From Actinomadura montaniterrae (lineage in GTDB: Bacteria; Actinomycetota; Actinomycetes; Streptosporangiales; Streptosporangiaceae): a DNA stretch of 61,943 nucleotides. Positions 34,381 through 42,573 of this stretch are shown here, piece by piece. Under the pieces are notes generated by a model. That model did not search any database and was not told the DNA's origin. It saw only the letters and a list, made by a program, of their open reading frames with translations. How positions within the stretch are numbered: the first letter of the stretch is position 1; each line of letters opens with the position of its first letter. The stretch covers positions 1 through 61,943 of the forward strand of contig NZ_WBMR01000035.1 of the NCBI RefSeq assembly GCF_008923365.1. The letters run 5' to 3'. The translations under genes and the position numbers were made by a program.

Positions 34381-37300
34381 GTGTCCGCCGACGCCGACGG
34401 CCGCGTGTCGGTGCAGGTCCGGCTGGCGGGGGAGGAGTTCGCGAGCCAGGTCGTCACTTCCCGGGACATGCCGTGGCCGCTGGACGATGCGGCTCTCGAG
34501 GATCTGCGCTGGTACCTGGAGGACTACCTGACCGCCCCGTTCGCGGTCTACGAAGAGCGTGGCGCGGCCATCCGGGACCGCTTGGCCGCCTGGGGCGGCG
34601 ATTTGTTCACCGCGCTGCTCGGAGAGTCCGGCCCGGCCCGCGAGGCGTACGTGGCGGCCAGAAGCCGCAGGGACGTGGAGATCGTCCTCCAATCGGCTTC
34701 GGCGCGGTTTCTCGGCCTGCCGTGGGAATTGATGCGCGACCCGGGCCGCCCGACTCCGCTGGCGCTGGAAGGCGTCCCGCTGATCCGGACCATGCCGTCC
34801 GCGGACCTGACCGAGTCCTTCGAACCCGCCGATCCGGTGGGGTCGCGGCTGCGGGTGCTGATGGTCCTGTCGCGGCCCGACGGAACGGCCGACGTGGGCT
34901 ACCAGATGGTCGCCCGGCCCCTGCTGGAACGGTTGGAGTCCGTCCGCGGCACGGTCGAGCTGACCGTTCTGCGGCCGCCCACTCTCAGCCGATTCGAGTC
35001 GGTCCTGCAGGACGCGGTGGATCGCGGCGAGCCGTTCCAGGTCGTGCATTTCGACGGCCATGGCGTCTTCGCCCGCGAACCCTCCCTGCCGGCCGGACGC
35101 GGCTCCGCGAAATACGGGGCCGCGGGCGAGCGGGGAATGCTGGCGTTCGAGAAACCCGAAGGCGGCGCCGACCTCGTCGCCGCTGAGCGCGTCGCGGTCG
35201 TCCTGGCCGCCGGGCGGGTTCCCGTCGTCGTCCTGAACGCCTGCCAGTCGGCGCAACTCGGCAGCGAGGTGGAGGCCGCGGTCGCGACGCGGCTCCTGCG
35301 CGAAGGCACCGCCTCGGTGGTCGCCATGGCCTACAGCGTCTACGCCGTCGCCGCCGCCGAATTCATGGCCGTGTTCTATGAGCGCCTCTTCTCCGGTGAC
35401 AGTGTCGGCGACGCCGTCACCAGAGCACGGCGGCACCTGCACGTCGCGAACCTCCGTCCGAGCCCGAAAGGACGGTTGCCGCTGGACGACTGGATGGTCC
35501 CCGTCCATTACATGCGCCGGGACATCTCCTTTCCCGGCCTCGTCACGGAACGGCCGCAGCCAGCATCCCAGGCGGCCATGCTGGCCGAGGTCCGCGCTCG
35601 GATTCACGACGAGTCCCCGGACGGCGATGGGCTGGGTGCGGACGGAAAATTCGTGGGCCGGGACGGCCTGCTGTTCACCCTGGACACGGCGGCGCGCCTT
35701 CAGCACGTCGTCGTCCTGCACGGTCCCGGTGGGACGGGGAAGACCGAGCTGGCCAAGGCGTTCGGGCGGTGGTGGCGGGACACCGGCGGGGTCGACCGGC
35801 CAGATCTGGTGTTCTGGGATTCCTTCGAACCGGGCGTTTCCTCATTCGGCCTGGACGGCCTGGTGACCAGCCTCGGCCTGCGGGTGTTCGGCACCGATTT
35901 CACCGCCCTGGCACCATTGGAACGCCGCAGGACGATCGAGCAGTTCCTGGCCGACTACCGGGTGCTGTGGCTGTGGGACAACTTCGAAACCGCCCGCTCC
36001 ATGCCCGACCCCACCGGCGCCACCCCGCCGCTGGACGAGGACGAGGCCGACGAGCTGCGTGATTTCCTGCATCGGGTCGCTGCCCGGAGCCGCTCGGCGA
36101 TCGTGATCACCAGCCGTGGCCCCGAGGAATGGCTCGGCTCCCGGATCCGCCGCATCGACGTGGGCGGGCTGAACCGGGACGAGGCCGTCCTCTACACCGA
36201 TCAGCTCCTGGCGCCGTATCCGGGCACGCGGGCCAAGCGCGGGCGGCGGGCGTTCGAGGAATTGGTGCAATGGCTAGACGGGCATCCGCTGAGCATGCGC
36301 CTGATCCTTCCCCGCCTTGACGGCACGGCGCCGGAGCATCTGCTGAATGCGCTCAAGGGGATCGAGCCGTTGCCTGCGGGTGATGAGGGCGACCGGGCGA
36401 ACAGCCTGGCGGCCAGCATCACCTATTCCTTCGCCCACCTCCCCGACCGCGATCGGCAGGCCATCACCGCCCTCGCCCTCTTCCACGCGACGACTGACAG
36501 CGTCGCCCTCGACGCGATGTCGCAATCTGCCGAGTGTCCAGAGCGGTTTCGCGGGCTCTCATCCGACCAATGGCAGGCGGTGCTGGACCGGGCCCACCGG
36601 GTGGGACTGCTGTCGGAACTCGGCATGGGTGTGTACCGCCTGCACCCGGCGCTGCCGTCCTATTTGGCCGCGCACTGGCGCCGGCTCGATCCCGACGGTT
36701 TCGACGCCGAGCACGCCGCCGCGAAACGGGCCCTGCTGGACGCCTATACCGTTCTCGCGCGGTGGCTGAGCGGGCAGTGGAACAGCGAGAACGCCCAGGA
36801 CGCGGTGACGGTGACCGAGCTGCATCGCCGCAATCTGTCGGGCATGCTCGGCCACGCCCTCACTCAACAGAAGTGGGGCCACGCCACCATCATCGCTCGG
36901 TGCCTGAGCGCCTACTGGGACCTGCGAGGACTGTACGAGGAGGCGCGGGCATGGGTCGACCGCGCGGTGGACGTCCTCGAAGACCCGCCCGGAACCCCGC
37001 CGCCGCTCGACACCGCCGCCGGCAATCTGTGGGCGTTCCTCATGGACGGCCAAGCCACCCGCCACCAGATCCTCGGTCAGCTGACCGAGGCCGAAGCCGT
37101 CAACCGCACCCTCTTACGTGCTTACGAGCAGCTCCCCGACAGTGACCACACACGCATCGACACCGCCGTCTTCCAGCACCATCTCGGCATGGTCGCGCAA
37201 CTGCGGGGTGATCTGGACCAGTCCGAGCATTGGTACCGGAAGTCCCTCACCATCCTCGAAGAAATGCAGGACCGGCCCCGCATGGCCTTCGCCTACCACC

Positions 37301-38154
37301 AGCTCGGAATCACCGCCCAGCATCGGGGCGATCTGGCGCAGGCCGAGCACTGGTACCGGCAGGCCCTCGCCATCCTTGAGGAACTTCGCGACCGGCCCGG
37401 AATGGCCCGCAGTTACCATCAGCTCGGCCGGGCCGCTCAGGACCGGAGGGATTTCGGGCAGGCCGAGCACTGGTACCGGAGGTCCCTCGCGATCCTCGAA
37501 GAAGTCCGCGACCGGCCCGGAATGGCGTCCAGCTACCATCAGCTCGGCATCATCGCCCAGGAGCACGGCGATCTGGAGCAGGCCGAAGACCGCTACCGGG
37601 AATCGCTCGCCATCCGCGAAGAGCTTCGCGACCGGCCCGGAATGCTGCGCAGTTACCACCAGCTCGGCCGGGTCGCTCAGGACCGGGGCGATTTCGAGCA
37701 GGCGGAGCGCTGGTACCGGCAGTCGCTCGCCATCGCCGAAAAACTTGGTGACCGGCTCAGCATGGCGTCCGCTTACCACCAGCTCGGCACCACCGCCCAG
37801 GACCAGGGCGACCTGGACCAGGCCGAACACCTCTACCGGCAATCCGTCGCCATCAAAGAAGACCTCCGTGACCGGCCCGGCATGGCCCGCGGCTACGGGC
37901 AACTCGGGCTGCTCGCCGCAGACCGCGGCGTGCCTCGCCAGGCCCTCGAATGGACGATCCGGTGCGTCGCCCTCTTCGACGAATATCCCCACCCCGCCAC
38001 CGGGCCCGCGCCCTACATTCTCCAGCGCCTCACCCGGCAACTGGGCGTCGAAACCCTGCACGACCTGTGGCGCACCGTCACCGGAAACGCCCTTCCCTCA
38101 TCTGTTCACGCCCACGTCACCCACACCGGACCGGACGAGACCGGCCTCGGTTAA
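34381..38154 (+). CDS. CHAT-peptidase/P-loop NTPase/TPR protein, candidate conflict effector
   Basis: A 1257-residue three-part protein. Residues about 150-400 are a CHAT (caspase-like) peptidase domain: the catalytic pair is His227 in HFDGHGVF and Cys288 in VVLNACQSAQ. Residues about 430-700 are a STAND-type NTPase: FVGRDGLL, Walker A GPGGTGKTE with Lys454, Walker B LWLWDNFE with Asp533, and a sensor VITSRGPEEWL. After a helical region, seven exact 40-residue TPR units run from 928 to 1207. GTG 34381 is chosen because AGGAG lies ten bases upstream; GTG 34303 is also in frame. A small membrane protein follows after 11 bases. This layout is that of NTP-switched proteolytic effectors in multicellular bacteria; the target and trigger are unknown. 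Confidence 0.9.
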   Translation: MSADADGRVSVQVRLAGEEFASQVVTSRDMPWPLDDAALEDLRWYLEDYLTAPFAVYEERGAAIRDRLAAWGGDLFTALLGESGPAREAYVAARSRRDVEIVLQSASARFLGLPWELMRDPGRPTPLALEGVPLIRTMPSADLTESFEPADPVGSRLRVLMVLSRPDGTADVGYQMVARPLLERLESVRGTVELTVLRPPTLSRFESVLQDAVDRGEPFQVVHFDGHGVFAREPSLPAGRGSAKYGAAGERGMLAFEKPEGGADLVAAERVAVVLAAGRVPVVVLNACQSAQLGSEVEAAVATRLLREGTASVVAMAYSVYAVAAAEFMAVFYERLFSGDSVGDAVTRARRHLHVANLRPSPKGRLPLDDWMVPVHYMRRDISFPGLVTERPQPASQAAMLAEVRARIHDESPDGDGLGADGKFVGRDGLLFTLDTAARLQHVVVLHGPGGTGKTELAKAFGRWWRDTGGVDRPDLVFWDSFEPGVSSFGLDGLVTSLGLRVFGTDFTALAPLERRRTIEQFLADYRVLWLWDNFETARSMPDPTGATPPLDEDEADELRDFLHRVAARSRSAIVITSRGPEEWLGSRIRRIDVGGLNRDEAVLYTDQLLAPYPGTRAKRGRRAFEELVQWLDGHPLSMRLILPRLDGTAPEHLLNALKGIEPLPAGDEGDRANSLAASITYSFAHLPDRDRQAITALALFHATTDSVALDAMSQSAECPERFRGLSSDQWQAVLDRAHRVGLLSELGMGVYRLHPALPSYLAAHWRRLDPDGFDAEHAAAKRALLDAYTVLARWLSGQWNSENAQDAVTVTELHRRNLSGMLGHALTQQKWGHATIIARCLSAYWDLRGLYEEARAWVDRAVDVLEDPPGTPPPLDTAAGNLWAFLMDGQATRHQILGQLTEAEAVNRTLLRAYEQLPDSDHTRIDTAVFQHHLGMVAQLRGDLDQSEHWYRKSLTILEEMQDRPRMAFAYHQLGITAQHRGDLAQAEHWYRQALAILEELRDRPGMARSYHQLGRAAQDRRDFGQAEHWYRRSLAILEEVRDRPGMASSYHQLGIIAQEHGDLEQAEDRYRESLAIREELRDRPGMLRSYHQLGRVAQDRGDFEQAERWYRQSLAIAEKLGDRLSMASAYHQLGTTAQDQGDLDQAEHLYRQSVAIKEDLRDRPGMARGYGQLGLLAADRGVPRQALEWTIRCVALFDEYPHPATGPAPYILQRLTRQLGVETLHDLWRTVTGNALPSSVHAHVTHTGPDETGLG
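37162..38001. repeat. Seven 40-residue TPR units (120-bp tandem repeat)
   Basis: Seven consecutive 120-bp units encode TPRs of the type YHQLGxxAQDRGDLxQAEHWY followed by xSLAILEELRDRPGM. Units two to six are very alike in both protein and DNA, implying recent duplication or homogenisation. The seventh is degenerate and caps the array. Confidence 0.92.
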
Positions 38155-38165
38155 GGCAGGCCCAC

Positions 38166-38552
38166 ATGAACGACGCCATCCAGCAGGCAGCCCGCGCCGC
38201 AGCGGCACGGCTGGCGCCCGAGTACGGCGGGCGCCTTCCTGCCGACGTCGAAGCCGCACTCCATAGCGCCGACGGCGCAACCCGCCGTGACCAGTACCTC
38301 GACCCCGTCTCCCTTGGCGGCCTCGTCGTCAGCGTCGCCACTCTCGCCTGGACCGTCTACCAGGACCACAAGAAAAAGCACAACGATCCGCCCGCCGCCT
38401 CGGTCATCATCCGAACCATCCGCATCGAACTCAGCGACAGCGGCATTCCCGAGCAACTCGACACGGAACAACGCGACCGCATCATCCAAGCAGTAGTCGA
38501 AGAAACCACGCAGGTCATCAACGACGAGGTCGTCCTTCCCCCCGACCAGTGA
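38166..38552 (+). CDS. Small single-TM protein paired with the CHAT protein
   Basis: A 128-residue protein. An Ala-rich N-terminal helix is followed by one hydrophobic segment, LGGLVVSVATLAWTVY (about residues 50-65), then the basic stop QDHKKKH and an acidic C-terminal domain with IIRTIRIELSDSGIPEQL and QRDRIIQAVVEETTQVIND. Its start lies 11 bases after the CHAT gene stop, so it is in the same operon. I recognise no family. It may be the membrane-bound substrate, anchor or pore of the CHAT system; that is inference from pairing. An adaptor role is the other possibility. Confidence 0.8.
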   Translation: MNDAIQQAARAAAARLAPEYGGRLPADVEAALHSADGATRRDQYLDPVSLGGLVVSVATLAWTVYQDHKKKHNDPPAASVIIRTIRIELSDSGIPEQLDTEQRDRIIQAVVEETTQVINDEVVLPPDQ

Positions 38553-38606
38553 CCACGGCGGCTGCGCAATCCATGCACTGAGGACCTCGCGCGCGTTCTC
38601 TGGCGG

Positions 38607-40163
38607 ATGGATGACTCCTATGGTGAAACTGGGTGTGTGGCGTCCGAGCTGAACGTGATACCAGCCCCGAGCCGAGTCGAACTGACAGGAGGGTCCGGTC
38701 CTTTCAGCGGGAATGTGCGCACCGACGTCGATCCGTCACTGGGGCCGGAGGCGTACCGGCTCACCGTGTCGGCGGACGGCGCCGGAATCGTCGGCGGCGA
38801 TGAGGCCGGCGTCTTCTGGGGGCGCCAGACCTTGAGGCAGATGCTGGGCCCGGAGGCCTTTCGCCGCGCCCCCACCGCGCGGGAGCCGGTCACGGTGCCG
38901 TACGTGATCGTCGAGGACCGGCCGCGCTTCGCTTGGCGGGGCTTCATGCTCGACGTCGCGCGGCACTTCCTGCCGAAGGACGACGTGCTGCGCTATGTCG
39001 ACCTGCTGGCCGCCCACAAGCTGAACGTGCTGCACCTGCACCTCACCGACGACCAGGGGTGGCGGGTCGAGATCCGCCGCCACCCCCGGCTGACCGAGAC
39101 CGGCGCCTGGCGGCGGCGGACCCGCCTGGGCTGGGGGACCCCGCCGCTGTGGGACGAGCGGCCGCACGGCGGCTTCTACACCCAGGACGATCTGCGGGAG
39201 ATCGTCGCGTACGCGGCGGAGCGTCACGTCACCGTCGTGCCCGAGATCGACCTTCCCGGCCATTCCCAGGCCGCCATCGCCGCCTACCCGGAGCTGGGGA
39301 ACACCGACGTCGTCGACACCGCCGCGCTGGAGGTGTGGACCGACTGGGGCATCACCCGCAACGTGCTGGCCCCCACCGACGCCGTGGTGCGCTTCTACGA
39401 GGACGTCCTGGACGAAGTGCTGGCGGTCTTCCCCGGCCGGTTCGTCCACATCGGCGGGGACGAATGCGCCAAGGACCAGTGGCGAGAGTCGCCCACCGCC
39501 CAGGCCCGCATCCGGGAACTCGGGCTCGAGAACGAGGACGACCTCCAGTCGTGGATGATCCGCCATTTCGCTCACTGGCTCGCCGCGCGGGGACGGCGCC
39601 TCATCGGCTGGGACGAGATCCTGGAGGGCGGCCTGGCGGACGGCGCCGCCGTCATGTGCTGGCGGTGGTACGCGGGCGGGATCGCCGCCGCGCAGGCCGG
39701 CCACAGCGTGGTGATGTGCCCGCAGCAAGAGGTCTACCTCGACCACGTCCAGGCCCACGGCCCCGACGAGCCCGTGCCGTTCGGTTGGGTCCACACGCTT
39801 GAGGACGTCTACCGGTTCGAACCCGTCCCGCCCCGGCTGGCCGGTACGCCTTACGCGGCCAACATCATCGGCGCGCAGGCCAACCTGTGGACGGAGGTCG
39901 CCGAGAACCGGGGCCGCGTGGACTACCAGGCGTTCCCGCGCCTCGTCGCGTTCGCCGAAGTGGCCTGGTCCCGGCTACCGGGCCCGGACGAACGCGATTT
40001 CGGGGACTTCGAGCGCCGGATGAACGCGGCGCACTATGCCCGCCTGGACGCGCTGGGCGTCGGGTACCGCCCGCCCACCGGACCGCACCCCTGGCAGCAG
40101 CGCCCCGGCATCCCGGGACGGATGCACAACAAACCCCGCAAGACCTGGCGGATGGCGACCTGA
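38607..40163 (+). CDS. GH20 beta-N-acetylhexosaminidase
   Basis: A 518-residue glycoside hydrolase. An N-terminal GH20b domain (about 10-120) precedes the TIM barrel that begins FAWRGFMLDVARHFLPKDDV. LHLHLTDDQGWRVEI is conserved, and the catalytic Asp-Glu pair is in HIGGDECAKDQW. C-terminal NIIGAQANLWTE holds the Trp of the substrate pocket. No signal peptide, so it likely acts on imported chitobiose or peptidoglycan sugars in the cytoplasm. Start ATG 38607 has no ribosome binding site; GTG 38637 is an in-frame alternative and would lose only ten residues. Confidence 0.93.
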   Translation: MDDSYGETGCVASELNVIPAPSRVELTGGSGPFSGNVRTDVDPSLGPEAYRLTVSADGAGIVGGDEAGVFWGRQTLRQMLGPEAFRRAPTAREPVTVPYVIVEDRPRFAWRGFMLDVARHFLPKDDVLRYVDLLAAHKLNVLHLHLTDDQGWRVEIRRHPRLTETGAWRRRTRLGWGTPPLWDERPHGGFYTQDDLREIVAYAAERHVTVVPEIDLPGHSQAAIAAYPELGNTDVVDTAALEVWTDWGITRNVLAPTDAVVRFYEDVLDEVLAVFPGRFVHIGGDECAKDQWRESPTAQARIRELGLENEDDLQSWMIRHFAHWLAARGRRLIGWDEILEGGLADGAAVMCWRWYAGGIAAAQAGHSVVMCPQQEVYLDHVQAHGPDEPVPFGWVHTLEDVYRFEPVPPRLAGTPYAANIIGAQANLWTEVAENRGRVDYQAFPRLVAFAEVAWSRLPGPDERDFGDFERRMNAAHYARLDALGVGYRPPTGPHPWQQRPGIPGRMHNKPRKTWRMAT

Positions 40164-40351
40164 CGTTCAGGCTCCGCTGTGCTGGTGCTGCTCGGGCAGG
40201 CGGCTTTCCGGGTGCACCCGAAGAGCCTTCTTCGCGTCAGCTCGGCCCCGGGAATGCGCCACGTCTGGTGAACGAGCGAACTCTCTGGCGAACAGTATCG
40301 TCTATCTGAATGCGAGCCGCCGCTGCCCGTCGCCGATGGAGGACCACGACC

Positions 40352-40423
40352 ATGATCACGCGCCTGATGCCGGACCTGGCCGTGCGGGCCCCAGGCACCA
40401 CCGCCGGGAAGGAAGCCGAGTGA
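40352..40423 (+). CDS. Possible 23-aa leader ORF coupled to the first PQQ-kinase gene
   Basis: ATG 40352 follows GGAGG (nine bases) and opens 23 codons; its TGA overlaps the GTG start of the kinase gene (GTGA). It may be a translational coupling leader. The 255-bp gap containing it shows no other gene. Confidence 0.35.
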   Translation: MITRLMPDLAVRAPGTTAGKEAE

Positions 40424-42573
40424 GCGGTGTCGCGCCGCTACGGCCGGGCGACCCGGAGCGGCTCGGGCGGTACCGGGTCGTCGGGCGGCTCGGCGGCGGG
40501 GGGATGGGCACGGTGTTCCTCGCCCTGTCGCCGGGCGGGCGCGCGGTCGCGGTGAAGGTGGTGCGGGCTGAGCTGGCGGAGGATCCGGGGTTCCGGCGCC
40601 GGTTCGTCCGGGAGGTCGAGGCGGCCCGCCGCGTGAGCGGCCCTTTCACCGCCGCCGTGATCGACGCCGACCCCGACGGGACGCCGCCCTGGCTGGCCAC
40701 CGAGTACGTGCCCGGCCTCTCCCTGGAGGCGGCGGTGGCCGCCCACGGCCCCTGGCCGGAGGCATCGGTGCTCGCGCTGGGCGCCGCGCTGGCGGAGGCG
40801 CTGGAGAGCGTGCACATCGCAGGCGTGGTGCACCGCGACCTCAAACCGTCGAACGTGCTGCTGGCGGCGGACGGCCCGCGCGTGATCGACTTCGGGATCG
40901 CGCGGGCCGCCGAGGCCGCCGAGCTCACCGAGCTCACCGAGCTCACCGAGCTCACCGAGACCGGCATGGTCGTCGGAACGCCCGGCTTCATCGCCCCCGA
41001 GGCGCTCGCGGCCGACGAGGTCACCGCCGCCGGGGACGTCTTCGCCCTCGGCGCCGTGCTGGTGTTCGCGGCGACCGGCACCGGCCCGTTCGGGGCCGGG
41101 CACGCCCACGCCCTGAACTACCGGGTCGTCCACGAGGACCCGGTGCTGACCGGTGTGCCGCCCGCGCTCGCGGACGTCGCCGCCCGCTGCCTCGCCAGGG
41201 ACCCCGCCCGCCGTCCCGCCGTCCCCGACCTGGTCGGCGAGCTGAGCCGCTCGGCGGGGACCGGGCAGGCCGCGGGCTTCTTCACGGAGGCGGGCCGGCT
41301 GCCCGCCCCGGTGGCCGCCGAGGTCCTCCGCGTCCGGTCCGCGCCTCCCCTGCCCCCGCCCAGCGCGTCCGGCGTGCCCGTCCCGTCCGGCGTGCCCGTC
41401 CCGCCCGGCGTGCCCGTCCCGCCCGGCGTGCCCGTTTCGGTGGGACGGACGCGGGCGCCCGGCCCCGCACGGCGCCGGATCCTGGCCGCGGCGGCCGCCG
41501 CCGCGGCGGTGGTCCTCGTCATCGCGGCGGTCGTCCTGGCCGTCCGGCTGTCCCGGGACGACGGCGAGGCAGAGGCGGCCGGCCCGCCGAAGCACAAGGA
41601 GCTGTGGACCTTCCCCTTGGAGAAGGGCATGCACCTGGCGCAAGTGGTCGGCGGCACGGCGTACATCGACGACCAGAAGGGCGGCCTGTACGCCCTGAAC
41701 ACCGAGAACGGCCGGCTGCGCTGGAAGTACGCGCACCCCCTGGACGAGGACGTCCCGACCGGCCCGATGTTCCTGGGGGCCGCCGATTCGGCGGTGTACT
41801 ACGGCGCCGGCAACCACCTCTACGCCCGGGACCCCGCCAGCGGCGCGGAGCTCTGGAAGTGGAAGGACCACGGCGTCCATCCGTCGGTCGAGACGGTCGG
41901 AGACAGGGTCTACGCGTCGGACGTCCGGCTGATCGCGCGGGACTCCCGCACCGGGCGGCAGATGTGGAGCAACACCTACGAAGGCTTCTCGAAGAAGGGG
42001 CCGGTGGTCTCCGGAGGAGTCGTGTTCGCCGTGATCAGTGACGGCACCCTGCGCGCGGTGGACGCGGAGACCGGCGCGGACCTCTGGCGCCTCGAGGTCG
42101 GGGATCGGCTCGAATCATCGCCCGTCGCCGCGAACGGGACCGTCTATTTCGGCGTCCGGGACGGTTCCCTGCACGCGGTGAACGCCGCGACGGGCCGGTA
42201 CGCGTGGAAGCAGGGCTTCGAGGGCGCCTCCTGGGATCCCGCCATCGCCGGCGGAGCCGGCGCACCGATCATCGCGGACGGGGTCGCCTACTTCGAGAAC
42301 GACGGCTACGTGTGCGCCTTCGCCGCCGACACCGGCAGGCCGCTGTGGCGGCACAAGCCGGGAGTGGACGCGGCCCATCTGCTGTCGGTCCGGAACGGGA
42401 CGGTGCTCTTCGGCGACGGTGACGAAGAGGAGGCCGGGAACCTCTACGCCCTCGACGCCCGCAACGGCACACCCCTGTGGAAAGAACACGTGGGCGGGAA
42501 TCCCAGCGTCATCGACGGCCGCCTCTACGTCGAGGACGACGACGTTCTGCGCGCGCTCTCGGACGCCGTCTGA
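40420..42573 (+). CDS. Membrane Ser/Thr protein kinase with PQQ-repeat sensor (first of two)
   Basis: A 717-residue kinase. The catalytic domain (about 10-270) has GGGGMG, Lys46 in VAVKVV, HRDLKPSN (138-145) and DFG (157-159). The activation segment contains four ELT repeats (168-179) before GTPGF. A Pro/Val linker with repeats leads to one membrane span near 353-377, followed by a 330-residue extracytoplasmic domain with PQQ-type beta-propeller repeats (GLYALNTENGRLRWKY, LYARDPASGAELWKW, LRAVDAETGADLWRL). So an outer signal is coupled to cytoplasmic phosphorylation. GTG 40420 has GGAAGG upstream. The second kinase starts on its last base. Confidence 0.94.
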   Translation: MSGVAPLRPGDPERLGRYRVVGRLGGGGMGTVFLALSPGGRAVAVKVVRAELAEDPGFRRRFVREVEAARRVSGPFTAAVIDADPDGTPPWLATEYVPGLSLEAAVAAHGPWPEASVLALGAALAEALESVHIAGVVHRDLKPSNVLLAADGPRVIDFGIARAAEAAELTELTELTELTETGMVVGTPGFIAPEALAADEVTAAGDVFALGAVLVFAATGTGPFGAGHAHALNYRVVHEDPVLTGVPPALADVAARCLARDPARRPAVPDLVGELSRSAGTGQAAGFFTEAGRLPAPVAAEVLRVRSAPPLPPPSASGVPVPSGVPVPPGVPVPPGVPVSVGRTRAPGPARRRILAAAAAAAAVVLVIAAVVLAVRLSRDDGEAEAAGPPKHKELWTFPLEKGMHLAQVVGGTAYIDDQKGGLYALNTENGRLRWKYAHPLDEDVPTGPMFLGAADSAVYYGAGNHLYARDPASGAELWKWKDHGVHPSVETVGDRVYASDVRLIARDSRTGRQMWSNTYEGFSKKGPVVSGGVVFAVISDGTLRAVDAETGADLWRLEVGDRLESSPVAANGTVYFGVRDGSLHAVNAATGRYAWKQGFEGASWDPAIAGGAGAPIIADGVAYFENDGYVCAFAADTGRPLWRHKPGVDAAHLLSVRNGTVLFGDGDEEEAGNLYALDARNGTPLWKEHVGGNPSVIDGRLYVEDDDVLRALSDAV
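40921..40956. repeat. Four 9-bp repeats in the kinase activation segment
   Basis: GAGCTCACC is repeated four times without error, encoding (ELT)4 between the DFG and GTPGF motifs of the first kinase. Each unit adds one Thr to the segment normally autophosphorylated. The paralogous kinase lacks the repeat. Unit gain or loss keeps the frame. Confidence 0.93.
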
